A DNA stretch of 64,000 nucleotides from Tillus elongatus. Its lineage: Eukaryota > Arthropoda > Insecta > Coleoptera > Cleridae. The stretch lies in the NCBI GenBank assembly GCA_964006375.1, contig OZ023267.1, positions 37,583,766 to 37,647,765 on the forward strand. The letters run 5' to 3'. A model generated the notes under the pieces. That model had not been told where the DNA came from, ran no database searches, and saw nothing but the letters and a program-made list of their open reading frames with translations. The position numbers and the translations under genes are program-made. The first letter of the stretch is position 1; every line of letters starts with the position of its first letter. Positions 63,451-64,000 of this stretch are shown one piece after another.

Positions 63451-64000
63451 CAGGATATTGTTGGTTAAATAACTCGCATGCTTCCTGATGACTTCTAAAC
63501 CTGTCGTTATATCTAATTATCATTAATACCTCTATTCCTCCTCTTTCGGTTAAACCTGTAATTTTTTGTTACATTCGAATTAGAATTGATTACTTCTAGA
63601 ACGTTTACACTTTTATTACTAAGATTATCGATTAAATTAAATGGCAGGTAATAATTGAAAATATTTCACGATTTAAAATCATTGTCTTTATTCACTGAAT
63701 TCCAAATCGATACTACGAGTAAAGTCCAATAACTAAATACTGATAACAGCAAATAATCAATAAATTATCAGCAGTGTTGTTAAAAATTTATTTTGACTTT
63801 ATTTTTGTTCCACATGTCAAATGTCAATACATGACAACGTATCAAAAGCCACAAAATCCAAGTGTTAATTAGTTTAGAAAAGTAAAGGAAAACTTTATTA
63901 TTTTAAAGAAAACTCGTCCTAAATAAAAACGGTGTGACATATTTCTCATTTCTTATTAAATGTACGTTTCCATTTTTTAATCCAAATAATGCCATTTTTT
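63451..64000. other. AT-rich non-coding DNA
   Basis: Nothing recognised to the end of the window. Confidence 0.3.

Overview
The window looks like heterochromatin-like, AT-rich DNA from an arthropod, most likely an insect. The reasons are insect-type Tc1/mariner elements (DD41D and DD34E), CR1/jockey-like and I/LOA-like non-LTR retrotransposons, a tRNA-derived SINE and (TA)n-cored repeats. No host protein gene, rRNA, CRISPR array or bacterial operon is visible. Nearly every long reading frame belongs to a mobile element, is an (IY)n translation of a TA tract, or is a shadow frame. The species cannot be named from the sequence.

Labels used below. S: ~300-bp MITE-like element with termini GGACGCAGCAAGTGCG. 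L: ~0.6-1.1-kb non-coding element with a (TA)n core. T: ~240-bp module ending at a mariner-like terminus. F: fold-back family with ends AAATTTGCAGTTTAACTCCC. G: family rich in GACAGAC. P: short module containing GACTTATGGGCCACC.

Layout. 0.4-3.5 kb: a 432-bp F tandem pair, then S and L copies. 4.6-7.6 kb: near-intact non-LTR ORF2 (copy A). 7.7-9.7 kb: TIR element with a huge internal palindrome and a broken cysteine-rich gene. 9.7-12.9 kb: L copy, ~300-bp tandem/fold-back repeat, tRNA-Gly-like pseudogene. 12.9-15.8 kb: an L copy whose TA tract received a DD41D mariner. 16.6-28.1 kb: a higher-order repeat array with 14 TA tracts. 28.1-31.8 kb: F tandem array, T, S and L copies. 31.8-33.3 kb: broken Tc1 (DD34E). 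34.7-39.2 kb: SINE relic, RT relic, Penelope-like endonuclease scrap, I/LOA-like retrotransposon. 39.9-42.4 kb: non-LTR copy B. 43.1-46.2 kb: G element split by a DD41D mariner. 46.2-56 kb: S/L copies, palindrome, mariner relics, SINE with a 13-bp target duplication. 57.4-58.4 kb: GC-richer repeat. 58.9-63.5 kb: non-LTR copies C and D on the minus strand.

The parts fit together as a landscape of nested insertions. L elements carry (TA)n tracts, and Tc1/mariner elements, which use TA targets, repeatedly end exactly at those tracts (13.58, 15.49, 15.55, 19.04 and its copies, probably 31.76 kb). One such composite was then amplified as 2.45-kb and 1.74-kb tandem units. The likeliest under-described item is this TA-tract/L-element/mariner-end system, with a conserved terminal hairpin in L that shows paired base changes.
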